Below, in pieces: positions 28,199-37,688 of a stretch of DNA of 64,000 nucleotides. Origin of the DNA: Chryseobacterium sp. SN22 (GTDB taxonomy: Bacteria > Bacteroidota > Bacteroidia > Flavobacteriales > Weeksellaceae); contig NZ_VTSX01000009.1 of the NCBI RefSeq assembly GCF_008329705.1, positions 95,903-159,902 of the forward strand, given 5' to 3'. The notes under the pieces are model-generated. The model worked only from the letters and a program-made list of their open reading frames with translations. It did not search any database and had not been told where the DNA came from. A program made the translations under genes and the position numbers. Numbering within the stretch: the first letter of the stretch is position 1; each line of letters starts with the position of its first letter.

Positions 28199-30484
28199 TT
28201 ATCGGGTCCTGTTTTTAATAGCATCCGAAGCACTTTTGATCTCTCGTACTTTCTTTACCTTTTTATTTCCGAAATTGTAGGTAAGGCTTACCGTGATATT
28301 TCTCCTGTACATATCGTTTTTAATGTAATTGTAGTTGCCGTTGCTCTGGTAATCTTCAATTTCCACAATATTGGTTCTCAGGACATCATTTACATTCACG
28401 GCAAAGGTCCAGTCATTCCAGTTTTTCTTGATGCTCAGGTCAAGACTCATTAAGTTCTTCAGAACTCCCAGTTCAATCTGCTGTTTGTCTACATAAAAGA
28501 AATTCACGCCCAAAAACCATGTTTTATTTTTATCGAGGCGCAGGGTATTGTTGCTATTAATAACCAGGCTGGTGGATTTTCTGTTGTTAATATACGTATC
28601 GAAAACCTGTCCTGTCGTAGGATCCGTGCTTAACGTTCCGTTGTTGATGTTATGCTGAACCCCTGCATTGAAATTCAACGTCAGATACTGTTTGAACAAC
28701 GATTTCTGAATTCCCAACATGGCAGACATTTCCTGCTTGTCTCCGAAATTGGTCCGGATGTAGGCCAGTTTTACTCTTTTCATTCCTTTGTCATCAATAT
28801 ATTCTCTCTGTAAAGGTACCTGGGTAATCTGGTCTTTTTCATAGGTGTGGTTCAGAATAACAAAATAAGAATTTTTGTACATATAGGTCAGCTCCTGATT
28901 GTAATTTGAAGAAGCTTTTACAAACGGGTTATTCTGAGTATAATTGTCTTCAGTGATAATATTCCTTACCGGATTCAGTTCCCAGAAGCTCGGTCTTCCC
29001 ATCCTGCTGGAAAATGAATAGGAAATATTATTCTTATCATTAATGGCATAATTAAAGCTCAGATAAGGCAGGAAATTATTGTAATTTCTTTCAATCCTTT
29101 GGTGTTGTTGTTCAGGTACCGTATTCGTCGGGCTGTCTGCCGTTCCCAGGCTATTGGTAATTTCATATCGGGCACCCACTTTTCCGGAGAATTTATCGGA
29201 AAATTTCTTTTCAAAAGTGACGTAGGCCCCATAGATGTTTTCATCGTAGATAAAGTGATTGAAATCCGGGTTGGTCGTAATACCTGTCAGATTACCGGTG
29301 GCAATGTCGTAATCGTAAGCAGAATTATAGTTTTTGGTATCGTTGTCGGTTTTGGTTTTATTGAAATTACCTCCGACAGAAAGGGTAAAATCATTTTTAA
29401 ACTTCTGGATATAATCTACGGTTCCGGAGAAGTTGTTGACAATTTGCGGAATATTCTGGATGATTTTTCTGCCTGTTCTTGAAAAACCGGATGGGCTGCC
29501 CTTCACATCGGAATACATGGTGTTGTTATCCGAATACTGAAATCTTTTGTAAATAAGATAAGCCGCATTGGCATTGAATTTACTTCCAAGGGAATCAAGT
29601 TTTATTTCATAGTTTAAATTCACCGAATTGTTATAATTTCTCGCATCCTCTTTATTCTTAGTTTTGGTATAACTGGTTTCTAGGATCCCTTTGTCATTCG
29701 GCATGGTTAAGGTATTCAGTAAATCGATGGTGGAATTATAGCTTTTATTGGCCCATGAATTCCAGGAAAGGCCGAGGTTACTTTTTTCAGTCAGCTGATA
29801 ATCGATATTCAGGTAACCTCCGAGATTTTTATTAGGGTCATCGATGTTTCCCACCGATTCGTTACGTACCTGTCCGATACCGTTTCTCAAAACATAAGAC
29901 TGTGGATTGATATTCTCACCGCCGCTTAGATTAGCGTTAACTCCAAGCTTGTCTTTTCTGTAATTTACGGAGAAACTGGCGTTGCTGGCATTGTATTTAT
30001 TCTGGGTGTTGGACATTCTCATATTCCCACTGGTTCCGTCGCTCATTTTTTTCTTTAACACAATGTTGACGATACCGTCTGAGGATTCTACCTGATATTC
30101 GCTTCCCGGAACCGTGATCACTTCTATTTTCTGGATGTTTTCGGCTGGCGTGTTTTTCAGGAACTGGGTAAGGGACTCCGCATCCATATTGCTTTTTCTG
30201 CCATTAATGTAAATGAGCACATTGTTTTTTCCTACAATTTTAAAAGTCTTGTCATCGGTGGTCGATAGCAGGGGAGTCTGCTTAAGAAGATCGAAAGTCG
30301 TATTGCCTTTCGCTACAGGAGAAGAGGCTACATCATATACAAAACGGTCGCTTTGCTTTTTAAAAACCTGTTTCGTAAGTGTTACTGCTTCTATGCTTTT
30401 TGTTTTTACGGTATCCTGTTTTTTTTCCTGGGCAAAAGTGAATCCACTGAAGAATATGGCGGCAATAAGAATCTGAGTTTTCAT
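28199..30484 (-). CDS. Outer membrane beta-barrel protein, TonB-receptor-like
   Basis: A 761-residue protein with a signal peptide (IAAIFFSGFTFAQ). Its plug-like domain contains LLKQTPLLSTTDDKTFKIVGKNNVLIYINGR and IQKIEVITVPGSEY...GIVNIVLKK. A long series of amphipathic strands typical of the OMP_b-brl_3 (outer membrane beta-barrel family) follows. It lacks the N-terminal carboxypeptidase-regulatory domain common in this group. The last strand (NITVSLTYNFGNKK) is followed by a short basic tail. Substrate unknown. The plug pattern suggests transport or a peptide/metal-linked role. Confidence 0.85.
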   Translation of the reverse strand: MKTQILIAAIFFSGFTFAQEKKQDTVKTKSIEAVTLTKQVFKKQSDRFVYDVASSPVAKGNTTFDLLKQTPLLSTTDDKTFKIVGKNNVLIYINGRKSNMDAESLTQFLKNTPAENIQKIEVITVPGSEYQVESSDGIVNIVLKKKMSDGTSGNMRMSNTQNKYNASNASFSVNYRKDKLGVNANLSGGENINPQSYVLRNGIGQVRNESVGNIDDPNKNLGGYLNIDYQLTEKSNLGLSWNSWANKSYNSTIDLLNTLTMPNDKGILETSYTKTKNKEDARNYNNSVNLNYEIKLDSLGSKFNANAAYLIYKRFQYSDNNTMYSDVKGSPSGFSRTGRKIIQNIPQIVNNFSGTVDYIQKFKNDFTLSVGGNFNKTKTDNDTKNYNSAYDYDIATGNLTGITTNPDFNHFIYDENIYGAYVTFEKKFSDKFSGKVGARYEITNSLGTADSPTNTVPEQQHQRIERNYNNFLPYLSFNYAINDKNNISYSFSSRMGRPSFWELNPVRNIITEDNYTQNNPFVKASSNYNQELTYMYKNSYFVILNHTYEKDQITQVPLQREYIDDKGMKRVKLAYIRTNFGDKQEMSAMLGIQKSLFKQYLTLNFNAGVQHNINNGTLSTDPTTGQVFDTYINNRKSTSLVINSNNTLRLDKNKTWFLGVNFFYVDKQQIELGVLKNLMSLDLSIKKNWNDWTFAVNVNDVLRTNIVEIEDYQSNGNYNYIKNDMYRRNITVSLTYNFGNKKVKKVREIKSASDAIKNRTR

Positions 30485-30538
30485 GACTTTATCTTTTTAA
30501 AGAGTTTAATAGCTTGTATTTGTTATTATTTAACATTG

Positions 30539-30546
30539 CAAAGATA
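30539..30546 (-). promoter_or_regulatory. -7 box of the outer-membrane barrel gene
   Basis: CAAAGATA on the plus strand reads TATCTTTG on the minus strand, a perfect match, about 55 bases before the start codon. A TTTG lies 26 bases upstream, longer than the usual spacer. Confidence 0.5.
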
Positions 30547-31016
30547 TATAATAAATTTAGTATCATGCAATACAAAGTACTTAAAAAGTTTTTAAATTAA
30601 ATTTAATTATTTGATTTTCAATAACTAAAATTTAGATTGAATTTTTAACTTTATTAGTCTTATTACTCATTAGAACAATTCGCAACTTCATTCTGTTACA
30701 TGACGGAATGAAATTTTCAGAAAAATAATGAGTCTATGGAAAATTTTTTAGGTTCGAGATAAGAAATGGGTTGCTTAATCTTTATGTATTTACATAAAAT
30801 TAATAAAAGCTTTTTGCCATTTGTAATAAATTTATTATAAATCAGTTAATGCGGTCAAGAAACGGATTAGCTGAATCGCCATTTAAATACAGCTTATAGT
30901 AGGATAAACAACATCAATTTAATATTTGGGCACACTTGTTATGTGTCAATATTAAAACTTCCATCATCCGGCTTTCCTGTTCCAGTCTGTTAACTTTCAA
31001 GTAATGTTGAAAAAAG

Positions 31017-31037
31017 AAAGGACCGTGATGGTCCTTT
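31017..31037 (-). terminator. Terminator after the DUF3817 gene
   Basis: On the minus strand AAAGGACC pairs with GGTCCTTT over a 5-base loop and is followed by CTTTTTTC. Confidence 0.75.
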
Positions 31038-31048
31038 GAGATATTTTT

Positions 31049-31387
31049 TCATTCCCGGTCGAAGCGGGCAAGCTTTTTATCAATCCAGATGGTCGCGAAA
31101 GGGAAGAATGCTGCAATTAAAGAGAAGACACTGTCCTCATCGTCCCAGGAAAATATTTTTCTTATGGCAGGCAGGAATACAAGATAAAGCGTAAAAAATA
31201 AACCGTGGATGCTGCCGATTGTACTGATATACACAATAGGGAAAATATCTTTAGGATTGGTCCGGATCCAGATCATTGCCGTAAAAAGGAAAAACCAGGA
31301 AACAGCTTCTGCCAGACAGATGTTTTTAAACCATTTGATCACTTTTTCCTGCGGATATTTTGAGAATAATTTTTCTAAGAAATTCAT
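31049..31387 (-). CDS. DUF3817 family membrane protein
   Basis: A 112-residue integral membrane protein with three helices. The pattern LAEAVSWFFLF near the start, then GSIHGLFFTLYLVFL, then AAFFPFATIWIDKKL at the end matches DUF3817, small membrane proteins of unknown role. It is on the same strand as nadD, with 97 bases between them. Confidence 0.8.
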   Translation of the reverse strand: MNFLEKLFSKYPQEKVIKWFKNICLAEAVSWFFLFTAMIWIRTNPKDIFPIVYISTIGSIHGLFFTLYLVFLPAIRKIFSWDDEDSVFSLIAAFFPFATIWIDKKLARFDRE

Positions 31388-31484
31388 AATTGTTCAATTG
31401 ACGGTTCTGTAGTAATCTCATAACCGGTATTCAGAAAACTTCCAGCTTCCATCTCCCTTCGTCCAGCCTGAAACATGAACAAAT

Positions 31485-32069
31485 TTACTTATAAAAACTG
31501 CTTCCATCCAAATACTCAAAAACTTCCGGTGGCAGCATCGGCCTTACATTCTTTCCGGTTCGGATCATATTCCTGATTTCGGTGGCGGAAAGTTCGATGA
31601 CCGGAGCTTTGATCAGGGAAATGTTTTCATGCTGCAGCAAATCGGGATCTTTTTTATCACCCTCAAAAATTCTCGGGTAAACGATGATGTGATGATTTTT
31701 GATTAAAGCATCTGCATTTTTCCATTTATGCAATCCTGCCAGGTTATCTTCACCCATGATTAAACTGAAAGAATAATCGGGATATTTTTCGTGAAGATAG
31801 GTAAGGGTATCAATGGTATAGCTCGGTTGCGGTAAAGAAAACTCAACATTGGAGGCCCGCATTTTCGGATAATTTTTTACCGCAAGCTGTACCATGTCCA
31901 GCCGGTTATGGTCTTTCAATAGGGATTTTTTTTCCTTAAAAGGATTCTGCGGGCTTACCACAAACCACAATTCGTCCATGTCCGAATGTTCCAGGATATA
32001 ATTTGCTAAGATGAGATGCCCGATATGAATAGGGTTGAATGAACCGAAAAAAAGTCCGATCTTTTTCAT
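31485..32069 (-). CDS. nadD: Nicotinate-nucleotide adenylyltransferase
   Basis: A 194-residue enzyme that makes deamido-NAD from nicotinate mononucleotide and ATP in NAD synthesis. The nucleotidyltransferase start GLFFGSFNPIHIGHLILA carries the HxGH signature; PQNPFKEK, the IMGEDN motif, and the C-terminal LSATEIR (usually ISSTxIR) are as expected. It sits 35 bases downstream of recJ on the same strand, so it is probably co-transcribed. Confidence 0.95.
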   Translation of the reverse strand: MKKIGLFFGSFNPIHIGHLILANYILEHSDMDELWFVVSPQNPFKEKKSLLKDHNRLDMVQLAVKNYPKMRASNVEFSLPQPSYTIDTLTYLHEKYPDYSFSLIMGEDNLAGLHKWKNADALIKNHHIIVYPRIFEGDKKDPDLLQHENISLIKAPVIELSATEIRNMIRTGKNVRPMLPPEVFEYLDGSSFYK

Positions 32070-32104
32070 TTTTAATTGATACGTTGAAGGATTAATAAAA
32101 TGAA

Positions 32105-33817
32105 TTAATCTCTGAATTTCACATCTTTGATATTCAGGTAATGTGTAACGTTTCCTTTCCAGTGGTTTTCTTCCAGCGTAAAGGCCAGATCAAAATATTT
32201 ATTCCTGAAATCATCCGCAAACTGACCCAGCTTAAAACCTACACATTCAATATTTCTTCCGGTAGATTCCTGCCGGATGTAAAACTTAAGGTGGTTGTTG
32301 TCTTTCCCCATCGTTTTAATGTAACCCGAAACTTTCTGGTTGGTCAGCGTCAGGATCGGCTTCATATTGTGAGGCCCAAAAGGCGCCAGCTTCCTGTGGA
32401 AATTAATGAACTCGCGGTTGATTTCATCGATCTGGATTTCAGAATCGATTGTGATGCACGGCTCTTTCTGATGGTCTTTGATTTTCTCGGAAACCACCCT
32501 TTCGAATTTTTCCTTGAAAGCATCAAACTTCGCCTTCTCCATCGAAAGTCCTGCAGCCGCATGATGTCCTCCGAATTTCAGAAAATATTCCGAACACATA
32601 TCCAGAGCCTCATGAACGTCAAAGTCTGAAACAGATCGTGCTGAAGCAACCATTTCCCCGTTATTGCCGTCGGTAAAAACCAGGGTCGGCTTATAATAGG
32701 TTTCGATCAGCCTTGAAGCCACAATTCCGATGACGCCTTTGTTCCATTCCGGATGGTAAACAATGGTGGTGTATTTTGTTTCCTGCTGGGATTCGATTAC
32801 TTGGTTCAGGGCAGAAAGAGTGGAATTCATATCCAGTTCCCGTCTTTCATCGTTAAGGTTCATGATGTCGCTCACAATCTGGTGCGCATGCTTCAGATTG
32901 TCGGAAACCATAAGCTCAACGGCTGCTTTTCCGTGGGAAATTCTTCCGGCCGCATTAATCTTCGGGGCAATTTCAAAAACGATATTTGAAATTTCGAAAT
33001 GAGAAAGTTTGTCTTCCGGAATCAATAACCGTAAACCTAAATTTCTCGTTTTACGCAGGGTTTTAAGTCCCATTTTAGCCAAAACCCGGTTTTCCCCTGT
33101 CATCGAAACGATATCGGCAGCAATGGAAATGGCAAGGAGATCGGTGAGTTCAAACAATTCCGCTTCGGGAAGCTTATAAATGGTATTTAGTCCCTGGCAT
33201 AATTTAAATCCGACACCGCATCCTGAAAGTTCCTTAAAGGGATAGCGGCAGTCGCTTCTCTTGGGATCCAGTACGGCAACCGCAGTCGGTATTTCTTCGC
33301 CTGGCAAATGGTGGTCGCAGATAATAAAATCGATACCCAGATTTTGGGCATAATTGATCATATCGAGTGCTTTGATTCCGCAGTCCAATGCGATAATCAG
33401 GGAGAAACCGTTTTCTTTGGCGAAATCAATGCCTTCTGTCGAAATTCCGTAACCTTCGGAATTCCGGTCGGGAATATAATAATCTAAATATTTTTTCTGA
33501 ACAATTTTGCTGAGGTACAGGTACATCAGAGCAACGGCAGTCGTGCCATCCACATCATAATCCCCGTACACCAGTATTTTTTCTCCGTTTTCGATGGCTG
33601 TTGCAATACGTTCTACCGCTTTCTGCATGTCTGCCATTAAAAACGGATTGTGGATGTCGGTAAGGTTCGGTTTAAAAAATTCTCGGGCCTTTTGATAATT
33701 GTCAATTCCTCTCAAAACGAGGAGTTTAGATTCAAAAGTACCAAAACCAAGTGACGAACTTAATCCATCCACAATTTCTTCATCGGGTTCGGGCTTGTAA
33801 ATCCATTTTTGACTCAT
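32105..33817 (-). CDS. recJ: Single-stranded-DNA-specific exonuclease RecJ
   Basis: A 570-residue 5'-to-3' ssDNA exonuclease used in recombination and mismatch repair. The DHH core is complete: DYDVDGTTAVALMY (motif I), ALDCGIK (motif II), CDHHLPG (motif III) and later motifs around AAGRISHGKAAVELM. The DHHA1 domain has GGHHAAAGLSM, and a C-terminal OB-fold follows. A perfect -7 box, TATTTTTG, lies 14 bases before the ATG, implying a very short leader. Confidence 0.97.
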   Translation of the reverse strand: MSQKWIYKPEPDEEIVDGLSSSLGFGTFESKLLVLRGIDNYQKAREFFKPNLTDIHNPFLMADMQKAVERIATAIENGEKILVYGDYDVDGTTAVALMYLYLSKIVQKKYLDYYIPDRNSEGYGISTEGIDFAKENGFSLIIALDCGIKALDMINYAQNLGIDFIICDHHLPGEEIPTAVAVLDPKRSDCRYPFKELSGCGVGFKLCQGLNTIYKLPEAELFELTDLLAISIAADIVSMTGENRVLAKMGLKTLRKTRNLGLRLLIPEDKLSHFEISNIVFEIAPKINAAGRISHGKAAVELMVSDNLKHAHQIVSDIMNLNDERRELDMNSTLSALNQVIESQQETKYTTIVYHPEWNKGVIGIVASRLIETYYKPTLVFTDGNNGEMVASARSVSDFDVHEALDMCSEYFLKFGGHHAAAGLSMEKAKFDAFKEKFERVVSEKIKDHQKEPCITIDSEIQIDEINREFINFHRKLAPFGPHNMKPILTLTNQKVSGYIKTMGKDNNHLKFYIRQESTGRNIECVGFKLGQFADDFRNKYFDLAFTLEENHWKGNVTHYLNIKDVKFRD

Positions 33818-33831
33818 TTCACAAAAATAGG

Positions 33832-33839
33832 GAAAATTT
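33832..33839 (-). promoter_or_regulatory. -7 box of recJ-nadD
   Basis: CAAAAATA on the plus strand reads TATTTTTG on the minus strand, a perfect TAnnTTTG match. With normal spacing the transcript begins about ten bases before the recJ start codon. Confidence 0.6.
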
Positions 33840-33883
33840 TTTTAGGAACCGGGCAAAATTCAGCCAGCTTGGCGGGATAAAAT

Positions 33884-35257
33884 TTATTTATTCTTTATAA
33901 AAACCCTGTAATCCCAGGCGCTGAGTTTCAGCGAGATTTTGTTCTGGGAAATAACCAGAGGACTTTCTGAAAACAATTCCTTATAGCTGCTTTTAATATA
34001 TTTTGAATCCAGCGTTACATCCGCTTCCTGATCCGAAAAATTAATAACCGTGAGCACGGCATCCCCGTTTTTCTCGCGGTAAAATGACAGGATCTTATTC
34101 ATGTTATCATTGGTCACCCGTTCCATTTCGCCGCCCCATTTTCCGTTCCACAATGCCTGGTTGTTATGTTTAAGGGTGAACAGTTTTTCATACATCAGGG
34201 CAAACTTATGGTCTCTCCATACGATCGGGTCTTTTTCAAAAAAAGCAAGGCTCCTGTCCAGGCCTGTTTCCTGACCGCTATACACCAAAGGCATTCCGTT
34301 GACGGTACTGCACAGGACCATGGCTGCTTCCAGCCCAGGTCCGAAATTGGAGAACTGGTTTCCCTCCCAGGAATTTTTGTCATGGTTATCCGTAAAGGTC
34401 ATGCGGTAAGAATTAAAGGGGAAGCTGTTGACATCATGCGCCATATATTCAAAAAGGGCAGGTGCTCCTTTCTTTTCTATAGTCGCCTGCTTCAGTTTAT
34501 CCCAAAGCGTCCAGGAATACGTCATGTCAAAAGATTTCTTATAAAGATCACGGGATTCCCATTCGGCAAGCATGAAAACCGGTTTTATCCTATCCAGTTC
34601 CGCCCTTGCGTTTTCCCAGAAATCTACCGGGATGAAGCCGGCAACATCACATCGGTATCCGTCGATATCTGTTTGGGAAATCCAGTATTTAAGCGCGTCG
34701 GTCATGTATTTCCTGAAATCCGGGTTGTTGTAATCAAAATCAATGACGTCATCCCAATCGTACCAGGGCGTCGGCTGAAATTTTCCTTCCCGTGTTTTGG
34801 TATACCAGTCCGGATGTTGCTTGGCTAAAGGATTGTCCCATGCCGAGTGGTTTCCGACCCAATCGATGATCACATGCATTCCTATGCTGTGGATTTTATC
34901 AACCAGACTTTTGAAATCAGCCAGAGACCCAAAATCAGGATTAATCCCTTTAAAATCTTTTACCGAATAATAGCTTCCGAGGGTTCCCTTTCTGTAAAGT
35001 TTCCCGATCGGATGGATGGGCATCAGCCAGATAATATCCACACCCATTTTCTTCAGTCGGGGAAGATGTTTTTCAAAGGCTTTGAAAGTACCTTCAGAAG
35101 TATACTGCCGGATATTCACTTCATAAATCGTCGCATTTTTTGTCCATTCCGGATGGTTAATTTCCACATAAGGCTTCGGCTGATACCGTGGATCCTTAGT
35201 TTGTCCGTAGGCAGACAGAAAAAACAATAGTATAATCAGCGAATATATTTTTTTCAT
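33884..35257 (-). CDS. Secreted GH13 alpha-amylase-family enzyme
   Basis: A 457-residue exported protein (signal peptide ending SAYGQ). The (beta/alpha)8 GH13 regions are present: DWVGNH (region I), DGYRCDVAG with the nucleophile Asp (II), LAEWE with the acid/base Glu (III) and FTDNHDKNS with the transition-state Asp (IV). A short C-terminal beta domain follows. It likely hydrolyses alpha-1,4-glucans outside the cytoplasm. The lone gene has a -7 box (TATCTTAG) overlapping the flank of the preceding terminator. Confidence 0.93.
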   Translation of the reverse strand: MKKIYSLIILLFFLSAYGQTKDPRYQPKPYVEINHPEWTKNATIYEVNIRQYTSEGTFKAFEKHLPRLKKMGVDIIWLMPIHPIGKLYRKGTLGSYYSVKDFKGINPDFGSLADFKSLVDKIHSIGMHVIIDWVGNHSAWDNPLAKQHPDWYTKTREGKFQPTPWYDWDDVIDFDYNNPDFRKYMTDALKYWISQTDIDGYRCDVAGFIPVDFWENARAELDRIKPVFMLAEWESRDLYKKSFDMTYSWTLWDKLKQATIEKKGAPALFEYMAHDVNSFPFNSYRMTFTDNHDKNSWEGNQFSNFGPGLEAAMVLCSTVNGMPLVYSGQETGLDRSLAFFEKDPIVWRDHKFALMYEKLFTLKHNNQALWNGKWGGEMERVTNDNMNKILSFYREKNGDAVLTVINFSDQEADVTLDSKYIKSSYKELFSESPLVISQNKISLKLSAWDYRVFIKNK

Positions 35258-35274
35258 GAGATCAGATATTTACC

Positions 35275-35282
35275 CTAAGATA
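35275..35282 (-). promoter_or_regulatory. -7 box of the GH13 gene
   Basis: CTAAGATA on the plus strand reads TATCTTAG on the minus strand, one base off TAnnTTTG. No TTTG -33 box at the usual distance. Confidence 0.45.
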
Positions 35283-35288
35283 TAAATA

Positions 35289-35317
35289 AAAAAGCGTTTC
35301 GGAAGGAAACGCTTTTT
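35289..35317 (-). terminator. Terminator of the ABC-F gene
   Basis: AAAAAGCGTTTC pairs perfectly with GAAACGCTTTTT (12 bp) around a 5-base loop; the symmetrical A/T flanks let it work on either strand. Confidence 0.9.
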
Positions 35318-35336
35318 GAATTCTGTTTAATGTATT

Positions 35337-36959
35337 TTATGAATACATTTTCTCTCTTAATTCTTTTACTTTTTTATCAGCAAGATATTCATCGTACGTC
35401 ATTTCACGGTCAATGATTCCGTTCGGCGTCAGTTCGATGATTCGGTTACAGACTGTGGAAAGCATTTCGTGGTCATGAGAGGACAGCAGGATGTTTCCTT
35501 TAAAGTTGGACAAAGAGTTGTTCAATGTCGTAATACTTTCAAGGTCTAAATGGTTGGTGGGTTCATCAAGCAAAAGGATATTGGCTTTCTGAAGCATCAT
35601 TCTGCTGAACATACATCTCATTTTCTCACCTCCGGAAAGTACCTTACATGATTTCAAAGCTTCATCACCGGAGAAAAGCATTCTCCCCAAAAATCCTCTT
35701 ACGAATTCTTCGTGACGCTCTTCATCATTTTTCGTGAACTGTCTTAACCAATCTACCAAACTTAAATCTTCCTGGAAGAAATTGGTATTATCCAAAGGCA
35801 TGTGCGATTGGGTTGTCGTAACTCCCCATGCAACCGTACCTTTATCTGCTTCAACATTTCCGGCAAGAATTTCGAAGAATTCAGTAATGGCTAATGAGTT
35901 TTTAGACAGAACCGCAACTTTATCCCCTTTTTTAAGATTTAAGTCGATGTTTGAGAATAACAATTCTCCGTCTTTGGTTTTTTCAAGACTTTTTACATCA
36001 AGGATCTGATCTCCCGCTTCTCTCTCCATTTCAAAGATAATCGCAGGATATCTTCTGGACGAAGGTTTAATATCATCAATGTTCAGTTTATCGATCATTT
36101 TCTTTCTTGCCGTAGCCTGTTTTGCTTTAGCAACGTTGGAACTGAATCGGGCGATGAAATCCTGAAGTTCCTTCTTCTTTTCTTCTGCTTTTTTATTAGC
36201 CTGTGCTCTTTGTCTTGTGGCTAATTGAGAAGCCTGATACCAGAAAGAGTAGTTACCGGTATAAAGGTTCAATTTCGCGTAATCCAAATCACCGATATGG
36301 GTACAAACGGTATCCAGGAAGTGACGGTCGTGAGATACAACGATTACAGTATTTTCATAATCCGCAAGGAAGTCTTCAAGCCACGAAATCGTGTCGATAT
36401 CCAGGTCGTTGGTAGGCTCATCGAGAATCAGTACATCCGGGTTTCCGAAAAGAGCCTGCGCCAATAGAACTTTTACCTTGTCCTTGTTTTCAAGCTCGCT
36501 CATCATCTGCCAATGCATATCGTCTTTGATCCCAACATTGGAAAGCATGGTCTGTGCATCGGATTCGGCAGTCCATCCCCCCATTTCGTCATAGATCACG
36601 CCCAATTCCCCGGCTTTGATTCCGTCTTCATCAGAGAAGTCCTCTTTCGCATAAAGCGCGTCCATCTCTTCTTTTATCTCGAATAATTTCTTGTTACCTC
36701 TCAAAACCGCTTCAAGCACCGTATACTGGTCGTAAGCAAAGTGATCCTGCTCCAGAACCGACATTCTTTTTCCAGGCTCAAGCGATATATGTCCTGTCGT
36801 TGGATCCTGTTTTCCGGTCAATATTTTAAGGAAGGTAGACTTTCCTGCACCATTTGCTCCGATAATCCCGTAGCAGTTTCCTTTCGTAAACATAATGTTT
36901 ACCTCGTCAAAAAGAACTCTTTTCCCGAATTGTAAAGATAAGTTAGATACTGTTAACAT
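35337..36959 (-). CDS. ABC-F family ATPase, YbiT-like, with a degenerate second Walker A
   Basis: A 540-residue soluble twin-ATPase of the translation-associated ABC-F group, without membrane segments. The first nucleotide-binding domain has an intact GANGAGKST (about residues 33-41) and VLILDEPTNDLD, but its signature reads SELENKDKVKVLLAQ instead of LSGGE. The arm and linker (about 240-320) are Lys/Glu-rich. The second domain has a good LSGGEKMR and LLLDEPTNHLD, while its Walker A reads VLSKNSLAITEFF and lacks the GKS/T. It probably acts on ribosomes to relieve stalling; resistance is not implied. Confidence 0.9.
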   Translation of the reverse strand: MLTVSNLSLQFGKRVLFDEVNIMFTKGNCYGIIGANGAGKSTFLKILTGKQDPTTGHISLEPGKRMSVLEQDHFAYDQYTVLEAVLRGNKKLFEIKEEMDALYAKEDFSDEDGIKAGELGVIYDEMGGWTAESDAQTMLSNVGIKDDMHWQMMSELENKDKVKVLLAQALFGNPDVLILDEPTNDLDIDTISWLEDFLADYENTVIVVSHDRHFLDTVCTHIGDLDYAKLNLYTGNYSFWYQASQLATRQRAQANKKAEEKKKELQDFIARFSSNVAKAKQATARKKMIDKLNIDDIKPSSRRYPAIIFEMEREAGDQILDVKSLEKTKDGELLFSNIDLNLKKGDKVAVLSKNSLAITEFFEILAGNVEADKGTVAWGVTTTQSHMPLDNTNFFQEDLSLVDWLRQFTKNDEERHEEFVRGFLGRMLFSGDEALKSCKVLSGGEKMRCMFSRMMLQKANILLLDEPTNHLDLESITTLNNSLSNFKGNILLSSHDHEMLSTVCNRIIELTPNGIIDREMTYDEYLADKKVKELREKMYS

Positions 36960-36979
36960 ATAGTTTTGTAAATTTGGCG

Positions 36980-36987
36980 CAAAAATA
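36980..36987 (-). promoter_or_regulatory. -7 box of the ABC-F gene
   Basis: CAAAAATA on the plus strand reads TATTTTTG on the minus strand, a perfect match 20 bases before the start codon. Confidence 0.55.
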
Positions 36988-37152
36988 CGAAAAGAATTTG
37001 GGTATTTCGTAATAATGTAATTGTCAAGTTCTTAAATATTGGGATATTTTTTATATATTCCATCATAAATAACCTGATGGTGAGAAAGGCATAATACGGA
37101 TTGGCCGGAAAAATGCATTCTTTGCATGTATTCTAAAATACAACAACTTAAA

Positions 37153-37611
37153 ATGAAGATTGAAAAAACAGTAAATATATTCAACAGAAGAGCAAGATTT
37201 GAATACGAAATCCTTGAAGAATTTGAAGCGGGAATGGTTTTAACGGGCACGGAAATTAAATCTCTGCGCTCTTCAAAAGCTTCCATCACAGAATCCTTCT
37301 GCCAGTTTATTGATGGGGAATTATACATTATCAATATGATGATTGATGAATATAAATTGGGAACTTTTTATAATCATAAAACAAAAAGGGAACGGAAATT
37401 GCTCTTGCACAAAAAAGAATTGCAAAAACTTGAAAAAAAGTTAAAGGATGCAGGCAATACGATCATACCTTTAAAATTATATATCAATGACAGGGGGAAA
37501 GCAAAGGTCCTGATTGCGCTTGGTAGAGGGAAAAAACTCTTTGATAAAAGGGAAAGCATAAAAGATAGAGAAAATAAACGAAACCTCGACAGAATATTAA
37601 AGAAAAGTTAA
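37153..37611 (+). CDS. smpB: SsrA-binding protein SmpB
   Basis: A 152-residue partner of tmRNA in trans-translation, rescuing stalled ribosomes. It shows NRRARFEYEILEEFEAGMVLTGTEIKSLR, the ARF/GTE core and the basic C-terminal tail (KLFDKRESIKDRENKRNLDRI). I chose the ATG giving MKIEKTVNIFN, the usual family start, rather than the ATG nine codons upstream. The gene for tmRNA itself is not in the window. Confidence 0.96.
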   Translation: MKIEKTVNIFNRRARFEYEILEEFEAGMVLTGTEIKSLRSSKASITESFCQFIDGELYIINMMIDEYKLGTFYNHKTKRERKLLLHKKELQKLEKKLKDAGNTIIPLKLYINDRGKAKVLIALGRGKKLFDKRESIKDRENKRNLDRILKKS

Positions 37612-37627
37612 AAATCAGCGTCAAAAC

Positions 37628-37659
37628 TTTGTATATAAAGAAAAATTATATTTATTTTG
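37628..37659 (+). promoter_or_regulatory. Promoter of the OmpA-family gene
   Basis: TTTG (37628-37631), a 20-base spacer and TTATTTTG (37652-37659) match the consensus with one -7 mismatch. A leader of about 25 bases follows. Confidence 0.6.
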
Positions 37660-37688
37660 CATTATCAATTATTTAATCATTTAATTCT

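Larger units (their letters stand above)
30485..31048. other. 564-base AT-rich interval
   Basis: Holds a perfect -7 box, TATCTTTG on the minus strand (30539-30546), for the barrel gene. An imperfect inverted repeat (TAATATT...AATATTA) lies near 30921-30955, and the DUF3817 terminator is at the right end. No gene seen on either strand. Confidence 0.5.

Noticed and set aside
34166..34828. 220-codon plus-strand frame opposite the amylase
   Set aside because: Antisense shadow of the GH13 gene, which carries all four catalytic regions.
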